DNA of 64,000 nucleotides from DASUPK01 sp963743575 (GCA_963743575.1 CAVUQC010000004.1:62001-126000), one strand, 5' to 3'. Shown: positions 33,437 through 42,492, counted from the stretch's first letter. The notes: generated by a model not told the origin, from the sequence alone. Numbers and translations: made by a program.

Positions 33437-33768
33437 GCCTGATGACCGAGATCACCATCTTCGTCCTGGCCGCATTTGTCGGCTTCGAGGTCATCTCGAA
33501 GGTCCCGACCACCCTGCACACGCCGCTGATGTCGCAGACGAACGCGATCCACGGCATCGTCATGCTCGGCGGCCTAATCGTGATCGGCTCGGCCGACGAC
33601 TCGCTGGAGAAGATCATCGGCGTGATCGCGATCGCCTTCGGCACGATCAACATCGTCGGCGGGTTCCTGGTGACCGACCGGATGCTCGGCATGTTCAGGG
33701 GACAGGACCGCAAGAAGAAGGCGGAGCCGGAAGCCGAAACCGTCAAGCCGACGGAGGCCGGTCAGTGA
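33433..33768 (+). CDS. pntAB: NAD(P) transhydrogenase subunit alpha part 2
   Basis: 111 residues forming part of membrane domain II. Helices: EITIFVLAAFVGFEVISKVP, the conserved TPLMSQTNAIHGIVMLGGLI region and the IIGVIAIAFGTINIVGGFLV helix before the VTDRMLGMF end. The order and 4-bp ATGA overlaps with both neighbours show a tightly coupled pntAA-AB-B operon. Confidence 0.94.
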   Translation: MSLMTEITIFVLAAFVGFEVISKVPTTLHTPLMSQTNAIHGIVMLGGLIVIGSADDSLEKIIGVIAIAFGTINIVGGFLVTDRMLGMFRGQDRKKKAEPEAETVKPTEAGQ

Positions 33769-35183
33769 TCCCAGCTCCACCCCTGGCGCTGACGGAGAAC
33801 AGCGACTTCGTCACCGCCTGCTACATCGTCGCCTTCTCCCTCTTCATCCTCGGGATCCGGCAGGGCACGCACCCGCGCACCGCCCGCCGCGGCAACATGA
33901 TCGCGGCCGGCGGAATGGTGGTCGCGATCGCGATCACGCTCTCCCTCGACGTGATCGGCAACGGGGGGCTGATCCTGCTCGCGATCTTGATCGGGACCGC
34001 GGTCGGCGTCTTCGCCTCCTACCGGGTCCAGATGACCGACATGCCGCAGATGGTGGCGCTCTACAACGGCGTCGGTGGCGGAGCCGCTGCGCTGATCTCC
34101 TGGTCCGAGTTCCGCCACGTCACCGCGGTCTCCACCAGCATCCCCCTCGACACCTTCGTCCCGATCCTCTTCTCGACCGTGATCGGCTCGGTCTCCTTCT
34201 TCGGGTCGAACATCGCGTTCGGCAAGCTGCAGGCGATCATCCCGAGCCGACCGGTGCAGTTCCCGGGCCAGCACATCTTCAACGGGTTGCTCCTGGTGGC
34301 GATCCTGGCCGGTTGCATCGTGCTCGGCATCGACCACGACTCGCCGTCGCAGGGCCTCTATATCGGGGTGCTGATCGGGGCGGCGATTCTGGGCAACCTC
34401 TTCGTGCTGCCGATCGGCGGTGCCGACATGCCCGTGGTGATCTCGCTGCTCAATGCCTTCACCGGGCTCGCGGCCGCCGCGGCCGGATTCGCACTCGACA
34501 ACGTCGTCCTGATCGTCGCCGGCACCCTGGTCGGCTCCTCGGGAACGATCTTGACCCTCGAGATGAGCCGGGCGATGAACCGCTCAATAGGCAACCTGCT
34601 GTTCTCCGGCTTCGGCGCGGTCAGCGCCGCGGCGGGGGAGAGGGAGGAGAGGCCGGTGCACTCGATCGGCGCGGAGGACGCGGCGATCAAGCTCGGCTAT
34701 GCGGACTCCGTCGTGTTCGTTCCGGGCTACGGCATGGCCGTCGCCCAGGCGCAGCACGCGGTCAAGGAGCTCGCCAGCGAGCTCCAGAAGCGTGGGGTGG
34801 AGGTCAACTTCGCGATTCACCCGGTCGCCGGCCGGATGCCCGGGCACATGAACGTGCTGCTCGCGGAGGCCGACGTTCCCTACGAGCAGCTCAAGGAGAT
34901 GGACGAGATCAACCCCGAGATGCCCCGCACCGACGTGGCGGTGGTGATCGGCGCCAACGACGTCACGAACCCGGCGGCGAAGGATGACCCCGACTCGCCG
35001 ATCGCCGGGATGCCGATCATCGAGGTCGATCAGGCCCGTGAGGTGATTGTGATCAAGCGCAGCCTCAGCCCCGGATTCGCCGGCATCGACAACGACCTCT
35101 TCTACAAGGACAACACCTCGATGCTGTTCTCGGACGCGAAGGGCGCTGCGTCCGACATCGCCGCGCAGGTCGAAGAACTCTAA
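33765..35183 (+). CDS. pntB: NAD(P) transhydrogenase subunit beta
   Basis: 472 residues: remaining membrane helices of domain II plus the NADP(H)-binding domain III. The N-terminal half has about nine hydrophobic segments with the conserved VQMTDMPQMVALYNGVGGGA and IGGADMPVVISLLNAFTGLA; the C-terminal third has VVFVPGYGMAVAQAQHAVKE and GADDVTNP-type nucleotide motifs (here GANDVTNPAAKDDP). The start overlaps pntAB by 4 bp. Its TAA directly abuts repeat copy 5. Confidence 0.95.
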   Translation: MIPAPPLALTENSDFVTACYIVAFSLFILGIRQGTHPRTARRGNMIAAGGMVVAIAITLSLDVIGNGGLILLAILIGTAVGVFASYRVQMTDMPQMVALYNGVGGGAAALISWSEFRHVTAVSTSIPLDTFVPILFSTVIGSVSFFGSNIAFGKLQAIIPSRPVQFPGQHIFNGLLLVAILAGCIVLGIDHDSPSQGLYIGVLIGAAILGNLFVLPIGGADMPVVISLLNAFTGLAAAAAGFALDNVVLIVAGTLVGSSGTILTLEMSRAMNRSIGNLLFSGFGAVSAAAGEREERPVHSIGAEDAAIKLGYADSVVFVPGYGMAVAQAQHAVKELASELQKRGVEVNFAIHPVAGRMPGHMNVLLAEADVPYEQLKEMDEINPEMPRTDVAVVIGANDVTNPAAKDDPDSPIAGMPIIEVDQAREVIVIKRSLSPGFAGIDNDLFYKDNTSMLFSDAKGAASDIAAQVEEL

Positions 35184-35280
35184 GCGGCCACCAGGCCGCT
35201 GCACCTCGGAGCGGAGGGCGAAGCCCGAAGCGACTTATGTGGGGCGGCCGCTTGTGGCCGCGACCTGATGGCGAAGCCGG
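35181..35280 (+). repeat. Convergent-gene structured repeat, copy 5
   Basis: Begins with the TAA of pntB, then GCGGCCACCAGGCCGC, hairpin GGGCGAAGCCC, ACTTATGTGGGGC, GCGGCC and GTGGCCGC, and ends in GATGGCGAAGCCGG one base before the stop codon of the convergent LapA-like gene. It fills the whole gap. Confidence 0.92.
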
Positions 35281-35281
35281 A

Positions 35282-35506
35282 TTAGTCGTCGCTCTTGTCG
35301 CGGAACCTCGGCAGGACCAGGCCGATGAGGAACCCGATGCCGCCCGAGATCAACAGGGCCACCACGAGGGGAGCCTGGGTGGAGCCGACGACGAAGTCGA
35401 TCGTCACCTTCTGGAAGTTGACCGCGATGAAGATGAAGCCGAGGGCGAGCAACACGATCGTGAGCCAGAAGCGTGCTCCGCGACCTTTTTGACGCGTCTC
35501 CTCCAT
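35282..35506 (-). CDS. LapA-domain (DUF1049) membrane protein
   Basis: 74 residues from ATG 35506 (an ATG at 35536 adds ten residues of doubtful sequence). Two membrane helices, FWLTIVLLALGFIFIAVNFQ and PLVVALLISGGIGFLIGLVL, joined by KVTIDFVVGSTQA, match the LapA/YciS pattern in which a short strand separates the helices. In other bacteria LapA proteins take part in envelope assembly; role here unknown. Convergent with pntB across repeat copy 5. Confidence 0.8.
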   Translation of the reverse strand: MEETRQKGRGARFWLTIVLLALGFIFIAVNFQKVTIDFVVGSTQAPLVVALLISGGIGFLIGLVLPRFRDKSDD

Positions 35507-35643
35507 CCGGCGCGACCCTAGCACCTGCCTCGGCACCGATCGGTGAGGCTCCCGTCAGGTTCTGACCGTCCCTGGAGGCTGTCGCCGGCCTACCTTGATC
35601 CGCGTGTGCCCGGAACAGATCGGGGCAGGGAACGGTCGAGTGG

Positions 35644-36678
35644 GTGGCGCTGATCGCGCTGGTTTCGCTCGCACTCGGGGGGCTCGCCTGGCTCGTCGGG
35701 CTGCGGCTCCCCGGCATGGCGCTCGCCCATGAGATCGGCGAGCGCATCGTCTGCGCGGTCAGGCTGAGCTACGGCTGCCGCAGCGACCCGCAGCTCGCGG
35801 CCACCTATGGAGACCTGTCCGACGAGGTGCGCAACGACGCGCCGAGGATCGTCTACGAGCGCGGGATGAGCGCCCTACCGGTGGACTTCCGGGACTGTCG
35901 CTCGCCCCGCTGCTCCGACGGGCCGGAGTCGGGGCGCGTCACGCGAACGAACGCCGGGCTGCCGGTCACGCTCTTCACCCACGTGATCGATTGCCGCGAC
36001 CCGGATCGGGCCGCGGAGCGGGGCTTCGACTGCTCGGGCGATCAAGCCGGGCGTGTCTATATCCAGTACTGGGAGTACTACGGCGACTCGACCACCTCGC
36101 GAGCGCTGTACGGGTCAGCCGGTTACCACCGCGACGACTGGGAGGGACTCGAGGTTCGGATCGATCCGGACGGCACGGTCTCCGCCCGCGCCAGCTCCCA
36201 CAACGGCTACAACGGCGCGGATGCTCCGGCGGTCGACTGGGCCTCGGATGCGGCCGGGAAGGTGCCCGGCGCGACGGCGGTCCGGGACGCCGCGGAATCC
36301 CTCGGGCTCCGCGGCGAGCGAGGCTGGACGCTCTCGGAGGGCACCCTCTACGTCTCAGGCGGCAGCCACGCCGGTCATGCGACCGAGGGCTCGCTGAGCC
36401 GCGAGCTCGCCGGCCTGCTGGCCACAGAGAGGCAGGCCCTCGGCGCCAGCCGGATTCCCGGGCCACTGGGGCCGCAGGAGGAGCGCCACCGGGAGGAGCT
36501 GCTCGCGTACCGCCTGAGAAGCTCGCTGTTCGGCCCGGGATCGAGAATCACGCCGCGCGGCAGTCTCAGGCTGGTTCCGATTGAGGCCATCGCCGGCCGG
36601 GATGCCTATTCGTTCTCGATCAGCCCGCCCTGGCGCAAGCGCGTCTACTTCGACCCCGAGTACGACGGGACGGACTGA
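35644..36678 (+). CDS. Secreted or anchored Cys-rich protein with DWE motif (Vps62-like)
   Basis: 344 residues from GTG 35644. An N-terminal hydrophobic segment (ALIALVSLALGGLAWLVGLR) acts as signal or anchor. Four conserved-looking Cys pairs (CAVRLSYGCRS, CRSPRCS, CRDP, CSGD) and the motif YHRDDWEGLEVRI, with SARASSHNGYNG downstream, resemble the H-x-DWE surroundings of Vps62/NPP1-like proteins, which is a weak likeness. No catalytic assignment. A 16-bp perfect palindrome lies 33 bp after the stop. Confidence 0.6.
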   Translation: MALIALVSLALGGLAWLVGLRLPGMALAHEIGERIVCAVRLSYGCRSDPQLAATYGDLSDEVRNDAPRIVYERGMSALPVDFRDCRSPRCSDGPESGRVTRTNAGLPVTLFTHVIDCRDPDRAAERGFDCSGDQAGRVYIQYWEYYGDSTTSRALYGSAGYHRDDWEGLEVRIDPDGTVSARASSHNGYNGADAPAVDWASDAAGKVPGATAVRDAAESLGLRGERGWTLSEGTLYVSGGSHAGHATEGSLSRELAGLLATERQALGASRIPGPLGPQEERHREELLAYRLRSSLFGPGSRITPRGSLRLVPIEAIAGRDAYSFSISPPWRKRVYFDPEYDGTD

Positions 36679-36710
36679 GCTGTACCGGCGGTCCTGGACC
36701 CGAAGCTCTT

Positions 36711-36726
36711 GACCGGACGTCCGGTC
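36711..36726. promoter_or_regulatory. Perfect 16-bp palindrome
   Basis: GACCGGACGTCCGGTC in the 115-bp gap between the DWE-motif gene and the first exported membrane protein gene. A self-complementary sequence without a loop is more typical of a dimeric-protein site than of a terminator. It sits 68 bp before ATG 36794. Confidence 0.4.
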
Positions 36727-36793
36727 GAAAATTCACCTCGAAGACCCCGATTTTCGGCATAGACATTCGTTGGTATCCGGTGAGAATGCCGCG

Positions 36794-38465
36794 ATGCCTT
36801 CTTTCCGCCGCTCTAGGGGGAGCGGTCGCCAGACCCTTGCGCACCTGGGACTGTTGTTGGCTGCCTGTTTCGCGCTCGCCTCTCTGTCCCTGCTCGTTTC
36901 CGGAGGCCGGGTCGAGGCGAGTCCCGAGCATTCCCCCTCGCATGGCGACGGAGTACATCCCGGTGGCGGCAACGATCACGTGGACTCCAGCGGCGGCGAC
37001 CATGGGCCGCAGGGCGACGGGCACCCCCACGGTGGGGGCGGGGACGATGGTCCGCCGCCCGACCACAACCCGCCATCCGACCATCATCCGCCGGACCACC
37101 ATCCGCCGCCGCCGGACCACCACCCGCCGCCGGACCACGATCCGCCGCCGCCGGACCACCAGCCACCGCCACCGGATCACCAGCCACCGCCGTCGGACAC
37201 GGGCCCTGCCGAGAGCGGGATCGGGTCCACGACCTCCTCGTTCCCGGCCGCGACTGGAGACGTCGCCGGGGTCTCCACCAGCGGACACGCCGCTCAGCAT
37301 TCGGGCGGGGTCGCGTCGCCGGGCAGCGTTCTGGTGAAACCTCACAGAAACCCGACTTCAGCGCCGGTCCATCACAAGGCCAAGGCGGTCCCTCCGCAGG
37401 CGTCCACGGCGGTTGCGGTGCCGACGGGGAGCTCCGCTCCCAGCGGGAACCCCAGTCGGTCCACCTTCGCTGACCGGCTGCTCTCCCCGACCCAGATCGA
37501 CCTGTCCGCCAAGAACCTCGGCGAGGGCGGGATGCTCGCCCTGCTGCTCGCGGCATTGCTCTATCTGCCGGTGACGATCTTCAACAAGGCGACCGAGAAG
37601 AACCACGCGGCGTTCTCGCGGCTGATGGAGCAAGCCACGCGCCCTGATGGTGTTCCTGTTCGGATGGATTCCCTTCCGGGGACACCCGGCCTTCACTCTC
37701 ACGCTCGGGGTGATCGCGAGCGCCGTGTTGTTCTCGTTCATCGAACCGGGCTTCCCGACCGAGGACGGAGCCCCGCAGTACCTGATCGGGATGATGCTCG
37801 GGTTCGCGCTCGTCTCGGTGGTCTTCTTCGCAACCTGGCGGCTTGTGATTCACCGTCTCGAGCCTGGAAGCAAGGGGGAGTGGAAGCTCTATCCGCCGTT
37901 CATCTTCCTGGCCGCCTTCCTGGTCGTGATGGCTCGTCTCGCCCACTTCATTCCCGGAGTCGTCCTCGGCACCGTGGCCGAATACGAGCCGGCGAAGCCG
38001 CTCAGCACCAGGACCGCGGGCATCCGGGTTGCGGTCACCTACGGCGTGCTGATGGTCCTCGGGCTGGCCGCCTGGTTCGCCTGGATTCCCGTTGAGCAAG
38101 CCGCCTCCAAGGAGGGCGCCAGCAACCTGACGCTGATTCTCGACTCGGGTCTCGCGATCACCTTCGTATCGGCCCTCGAGTCGGTGGCGTTCGGGCTGCT
38201 GCCGATGAAGTTCCTCGACGGCAACGACCTGTTCAGCTGGCACAAGGGACTCTGGGCCACGCTGTGGGGAGCAGCGATGGTCTGGTTCTCGATCGTGATC
38301 CTCCACCCGGCGCTCAGCACCTACAGCCAGGAGAGTGGGCATCACGCGTTCTGGTTCGTGCTTCTCTTCTCCACTCTCATGCTGATCGCGCTGACGACCT
38401 GGGCGTACTTCCGGATTCGGGACGCCCGCCTCGCACGCGCCGCGGACAGCGGCTCCTCCGCCTAG
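36794..38465 (+). pseudogene. Exported His/Pro-rich protein with multi-pass C-terminal domain, frameshifted
   Basis: Paralogue of the intact gene at 38526-41144. ATG 36794 opens a signal peptide (LAHLGLLLAACFALASLSLL), then a Gly/His/Asp region and about a dozen PPDHH/PPDHQ units (37050-37200), then RSTFADRLLSPTQIDLSAKN and LLYLPVTIFNKATEKNH, shared with the paralogue. At about 37630-37645 the frame is lost and the continuation (from LMVFLFGWIPFRGHPAFTL to the end at 38465) is in the next frame, again colinear with the paralogue. One base less would restore ~557 residues. The C-terminal part could be translated from ATG 37647. True split or sequence error. Confidence 0.7.
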
Positions 38466-38525
38466 TGTCGGCAAATCAGGGTTTTTCCCTGTTGCAACGT
38501 GCCCAGCGTTCAAGAGAATGCCGGG

Positions 38526-41144
38526 ATGCTCATCGGCCGTGAGCCGGGGGGTCGCGCTCGCGGCCGCACGCTTCTCTTCCTGACGATCTTCTGTTCGCTG
38601 GTGCTGCTCAGCACTGCGAGCGCCGCCGACGAGTCCGACGGCACGGACCAGGGCACCACCTCGACGACGCAGGCCCCTGCCGCGGATCCCCCCGCCGCCC
38701 CGCAGGCCACGCCGGTCACCCAGACCGAGATCCAGCCGAACCCGCCGCCCACCCCGTCGGACAACTTCGGCGCCTCCACTGCCCTCTCCGGCAACACGGG
38801 CGTCATCGGCTCACCCGGCGCCAATGACGGCGCCGGCAACATCACGATCTTCCACATCGGCGATGACGGGACCGCCACTCAGCAGGGTTCCCTTTCGCCC
38901 CCGTCCGCCGACCAGCAGGGTTACGGCAGCTCGCTTTCCACGGACGGCGACACGCTCGCGGTGGGCGCTCCCGGCAATCCGGACTCCGAGGCGGTCGACC
39001 TCTATGACCTGGCCACCGCCGCGCTGCTCGCCCAGCTCAGCGCCGAGGACAGGGTGGGCCCGGATAGCGGCTTCGGCAGCGCGGTCGCGGTCTCGGGCGA
39101 TTGGCTCGCCGTCGGCGCTCCGCAAGCGGTCGAGTGCGGCGAGGAATGCGGGGACTACTCCCCCGATGGAGCGGTGCTGATTTATCACCGGGAGAATGGC
39201 GTCTGGGTTCCCTGTCCGTTTCAGGTACTGCACGGCCCCTCCTCTTCCGCCTTCGGCTCGAGCCTCGCTATGGACGGCCTCACCCTGGTGGTGGGAGCCC
39301 CGGACGAGACCGTGTATTCCGACAGTGATCCCTACGGCCTCACCGCCGGCGCGGCCCATGTCTACTCCCTCGTCCAGGGTGAGGGAGGCAACTCCTATTG
39401 GGCGGAGGTCGGCGATCCGCTGACCGACCCCAATCCGGTCTACGGCGGCGGTTTCGGAAGCGCGGTGGGGGTGGACGGCAGCACCATCGCCGTCGGGGCA
39501 CCGAACCCGAGCGCGGACGGCGATCCCGGCCGGGTTGTGGTCTTCACCGATCCATACGGAGAGAGCGGCGTGGCGCCGCAGACCATCAGTGGGCCGTCCG
39601 ACGGCTACCTGTTCGGCCACTCGCTGAGCCTGGACCAGGGCAATCTCGCGATCGGCTATCTCCAGTCCGACTTCTCGGGCGCCGTCGACATCTACAGCCA
39701 GGGGCCGTCCGCGGGCTCCGCGGGCGCGGCTTCGGTGAGCCCGTCCGCCACCGGCGATCCGTTCACCTACCAGAGCACACAGCACGGCACCGGCCCGAAC
39801 GACAGCTACGGGCAGAGCCTCTCCCTCTCGGGATCCCATCTGCTGGTCGGTGGCGGCGGCCACGTCTATCTGGTGGGCAGCCAGTCGGGTGGCGGCTCCG
39901 GCGGGTCGGAGGGCGCGACCGGTGGCGGAGCCGGTCTCCCGGGCGGGAAGCTCGGCGCTCAGCCCGTCGGCTCCAGCGCGCAGCGAACGGCAGAGGGCGA
40001 GAGCGTGGCGACCGCGGCGGCTGTCCAGCCGACTGCCACCGTGCAGGTGAAGCCGCACATCTCGCAGACGCCGCCGCCCGAGCCCAAGCACGCCGAGAAA
40101 CCGGCCGCCACCGAGACGGAGCAAGGGGGAGAGGGCGCTGCGACCGACCGGTCGACCTTCGCGCAGCGGATCCTCTCGCCGGCACAGCTCGATCTCTCCT
40201 TCACCAACCTCGCCGAGGGTGGACTGCTCGCCTTCCTGCTGGCCGCCCTGCTCTACCTGCCGGTGACGATCTTCAACAAGGCGACCGAGAAGAACCACGA
40301 GACCATCACGGGCTGGCTCGCCGGCCCGCGCCGCAGGCTGGAGAGCGCCATGGAGCGTTTTCCTCTCGCACGGCACCCGCTGGCCCTGCTCATATCGACC
40401 GGGGTCGTCAGCGGGGCCTTGTTCTCATTCGTGGAGCCCGGCTTTCCGGGCCGCGCCGGGTCGCTCGAATACCTGACGGGGATGATCATCGGGTTCGTCG
40501 TGGTGGCGGTGGTCTTCTTCGGCATGTGGCGGGAGGTCGTTCACCGCCTCGAGCCGCAGTCGGAGGGGCGCTGGCGGCTCTACCCGCCCTACATCCTGCT
40601 GGCGCTGATGCTCATCGTCCTGGCGCGCCTCGCCCACTTCCTGCCCGGCGTCGTCCTCGGGACCCTGGCGGAATACGAGCCGGGCAAGCGGCTCAGCCGC
40701 CGTACCGCCGGGCTCCGTGTCCTGGTGACCTACTCGGTGCTCCTCGTCCTCGGCTTCGCCGCCTGGTTCGCATGGATCCCCGTCGAGCATTCCGCCACTC
40801 AGCCCGGTGCCAGCTCGCTCACCCTGATCGCGGACGCCGCGCTCTCGGTCATCTTCGTCACCGGCCTCGAATCCGTGGTCTTCGGCCTGCTGCCGCTCAC
40901 CTTCCTGGACGGCCACGATCTGTTCGCCTGGCGGAAGGGTTTCTGGCTCGCGCTCTGGGGCATCGGCCTCTACTGGTTCTCGGTGGTGATCCTCCACCCG
41001 GCCCTGAGCACCTACAACGAGGAGAGCAGCGCCGGCGCGTTCTGGTTCGGCCTGCTCTTCGGTTCGCTGATGATCGTCGCCCTGTCGACCTGGACGTACT
41101 TCGCACTGCGCGAGCGCCGGTTGCGCCGGCTCAAGCCCAGCTAG
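38526..41144 (+). CDS. FG-GAP beta-propeller protein with C-terminal multi-pass membrane domain
   Basis: 872 residues. After the signal peptide (TLLFLTIFCSLVLLSTASA) and a Thr/Pro-rich linker come about seven FG-GAP/integrin-like blades (DNFGASTALSGNTGVIGSPG, YGSSLSTDGDTLAVGAPGNP, FGSAVAVSGDWLAVGAPQAV), then a Gly/Ser linker, and from ~residue 540 the segment RSTFAQRILSPAQLDLSFTN and about seven membrane helices (LLAFLLAALLYLPVTIF, LALLISTGVVSGALFSFV, FAAWFAWIPVEH and others). The membrane half is ~60% alike in the frameshifted gene upstream. An outside ligand-binding propeller joined to a membrane domain suggests sensing, adhesion or transport. No family recognised. Both genes share GAGAATGCCG before the ATG. 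Confidence 0.8.
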   Translation: MLIGREPGGRARGRTLLFLTIFCSLVLLSTASAADESDGTDQGTTSTTQAPAADPPAAPQATPVTQTEIQPNPPPTPSDNFGASTALSGNTGVIGSPGANDGAGNITIFHIGDDGTATQQGSLSPPSADQQGYGSSLSTDGDTLAVGAPGNPDSEAVDLYDLATAALLAQLSAEDRVGPDSGFGSAVAVSGDWLAVGAPQAVECGEECGDYSPDGAVLIYHRENGVWVPCPFQVLHGPSSSAFGSSLAMDGLTLVVGAPDETVYSDSDPYGLTAGAAHVYSLVQGEGGNSYWAEVGDPLTDPNPVYGGGFGSAVGVDGSTIAVGAPNPSADGDPGRVVVFTDPYGESGVAPQTISGPSDGYLFGHSLSLDQGNLAIGYLQSDFSGAVDIYSQGPSAGSAGAASVSPSATGDPFTYQSTQHGTGPNDSYGQSLSLSGSHLLVGGGGHVYLVGSQSGGGSGGSEGATGGGAGLPGGKLGAQPVGSSAQRTAEGESVATAAAVQPTATVQVKPHISQTPPPEPKHAEKPAATETEQGGEGAATDRSTFAQRILSPAQLDLSFTNLAEGGLLAFLLAALLYLPVTIFNKATEKNHETITGWLAGPRRRLESAMERFPLARHPLALLISTGVVSGALFSFVEPGFPGRAGSLEYLTGMIIGFVVVAVVFFGMWREVVHRLEPQSEGRWRLYPPYILLALMLIVLARLAHFLPGVVLGTLAEYEPGKRLSRRTAGLRVLVTYSVLLVLGFAAWFAWIPVEHSATQPGASSLTLIADAALSVIFVTGLESVVFGLLPLTFLDGHDLFAWRKGFWLALWGIGLYWFSVVILHPALSTYNEESSAGAFWFGLLFGSLMIVALSTWTYFALRERRLRRLKPS

Positions 41145-41159
41145 CGCGGGGCCGACCGG

Positions 41160-41927
41160 TCAGCGGGGCGGCATGCGGAGGGCGCCGTCCAGGCGGATGG
41201 CCTCCCCGTTCAGCATCGTGTTGCTGACGACCTCGCAGGCCAGCTGCCCGTACTCCTCCGGACGGCCGAGGCGCGACGGGAACGGGATCCCGGCGCCGAG
41301 CGCCTGACGCTGCTCCTCGGGGAGGGCCGCCAAAAGCGGTGTGTCGAACAGGCCCGGGGCGATGGTGTTGACGCGGATCCCGCGTCCGGCCATGTCCCGG
41401 GCAGCGGGCAGGGTCAGCCCCACGACGCCGCCCTTGGAAGCCGCATAGGCGACCTGCCCGATCTGGCCATCCCATGCGGCGATCGACGCGGTGTTGATGC
41501 AGGCGCCACGCTCGCCCTCCTCGTCGGGCTCGTTCTCGGACATCGCGGCGCAGGCAAGCCGCAGCACGTTGAAGGTCCCGATCAGGTTGACCTTGATCAC
41601 GTTGTGGAAGATCTCGAGGTCGTGGGGCCCCTGCTTGGAGGCCGTTCGCTGGGCCCAGCCGATGCCGGCGCAGCAGACCGAGATCCGAAGCCCGCCCGGA
41701 GCATCCGCCGCGGCATCGACCGCCGCCTGGACCGGCTCGGGCTCCATCACGTTCACCTCGACGAAGGCGGCGTTCTCGCCGAGCTCCGAGGCGAGCGCCT
41801 CGCCCTTCTCGGCGTTCAGATCGGCGATCACGACCGAGGCGCCGCGCTCGTGCAGCGCACGGACGGTGGCGGCCCCGAGGCCTGATGCCCCGCCGGCGAC
41901 CAGCGCGCTTGCTCCCTCGATCTTCAT
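41160..41927 (-). CDS. SDR-family dehydrogenase (3-hydroxyacyl-CoA dehydrogenase type)
   Basis: 255 residues, classical short-chain dehydrogenase. NAD-binding ALVAGGASGLGAATVRALH, DLNAEKGEAL, NAG-equivalent CCAGIGWAQ, the catalytic Ser in NTASIAAWDG and YAASKGG (YxxxK). The segment HNVIKVNLIGTFNVLRLA and GPHDLEIF match type-2 3-hydroxyacyl-CoA dehydrogenases (HSD10-like), which would fit the beta-oxidation genes in this window; exact substrate is inferred. Convergent with the FG-GAP gene (15-bp gap). Confidence 0.9.
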   Translation of the reverse strand: MKIEGASALVAGGASGLGAATVRALHERGASVVIADLNAEKGEALASELGENAAFVEVNVMEPEPVQAAVDAAADAPGGLRISVCCAGIGWAQRTASKQGPHDLEIFHNVIKVNLIGTFNVLRLACAAMSENEPDEEGERGACINTASIAAWDGQIGQVAYAASKGGVVGLTLPAARDMAGRGIRVNTIAPGLFDTPLLAALPEEQRQALGAGIPFPSRLGRPEEYGQLACEVVSNTMLNGEAIRLDGALRMPPR

Positions 41928-41972
41928 CGCGCGCGGCAGCTTATTGACTGGATCTTGGCCGGGGCTGCAGGC

Positions 41973-42470
41973 TCAGGCCTCGATGTTGGCCATCACCGGT
42001 GCGGAGACCATTCCTCCGGGGATTGCGATCACCGTGAGAAGGGCCGACACGTGGCCGGCGCCGTGGGTACCGACGTGGACGACGATCGCGCAGCTGCCGG
42101 CCGCGGGAAGCGGGACGGTGCAGCCGTTGGCGGCGATGGAGAAGTCAGCGCCGGTCTGGGTGACGCCCGAAACGGGAACGCCACTCGGGGAACCACCGAC
42201 GTTCGTGACGGTGAAGGTCCGGTCCTCTCCCCCGATGTGCGGGACTCCGAAGTCCTGGCTCGCCGGTGAGATCGCGATCGTCGCGTGGGTGGCGGTCCGT
42301 CGCCTGCAGCGGTGCTTCTTGCCGTGATGCTTGCGCTTGCACTTCTTGGCTGCTCTTTCCCCCGGATGGCCCGAGGAAGCCTGCGCGGAGAGTGCGGACG
42401 CGCCGACGGCGAGGAACGCCACCAGCACGCCCACACTGATCCCGCGGATGCGATTCCCCCTGATTTCCAT
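41973..42470 (-). CDS. Secreted single Ig-like (choice-of-anchor D type) protein
   Basis: 165 residues: signal peptide (ISVGVLVAFLAVGASALS), a basic stretch AAKKCKRKHHGKKHRCRRRT with two cysteines, then one domain IAISPASQDFGVPHIGGEDR, FTVTNVGGSPSGVPVSGV, ADFSIAANGCTVPLPAAGSC. This is the ASPM-SPD-2-Hydin-like or choice-of-anchor D pattern. Tandem paralogue of 42498-42974, from which it is separated by a perfect palindrome whose 3' arm contains its GGGGGAG ribosome-binding site. Probably surface-exposed; function unknown. Confidence 0.75.
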   Translation of the reverse strand: MEIRGNRIRGISVGVLVAFLAVGASALSAQASSGHPGERAAKKCKRKHHGKKHRCRRRTATHATIAISPASQDFGVPHIGGEDRTFTVTNVGGSPSGVPVSGVTQTGADFSIAANGCTVPLPAAGSCAIVVHVGTHGAGHVSALLTVIAIPGGMVSAPVMANIEA

Positions 42471-42476
42471 GCGACT

Positions 42477-42492
42477 CCCCCGTATACGGGGG
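42477..42492 (-). promoter_or_regulatory. Perfect palindrome covering the ribosome-binding site
   Basis: CCCCCG-TATA-CGGGGG on either strand. In the minus-strand mRNA the CGGGGG arm is part of the SD (GGGGGAG) 6 nt before the ATG of 42470. The hairpin starts 6 nt after the stop codon of the upstream gene, so upstream translation could open it. Confidence 0.5.

Noticed and set aside
37050..37200. Short repeats resembling a CRISPR array
   Set aside because: The unit is 12-15 bp, in frame, and encodes PPDHH. There are no spacers of constant size and no cas genes.
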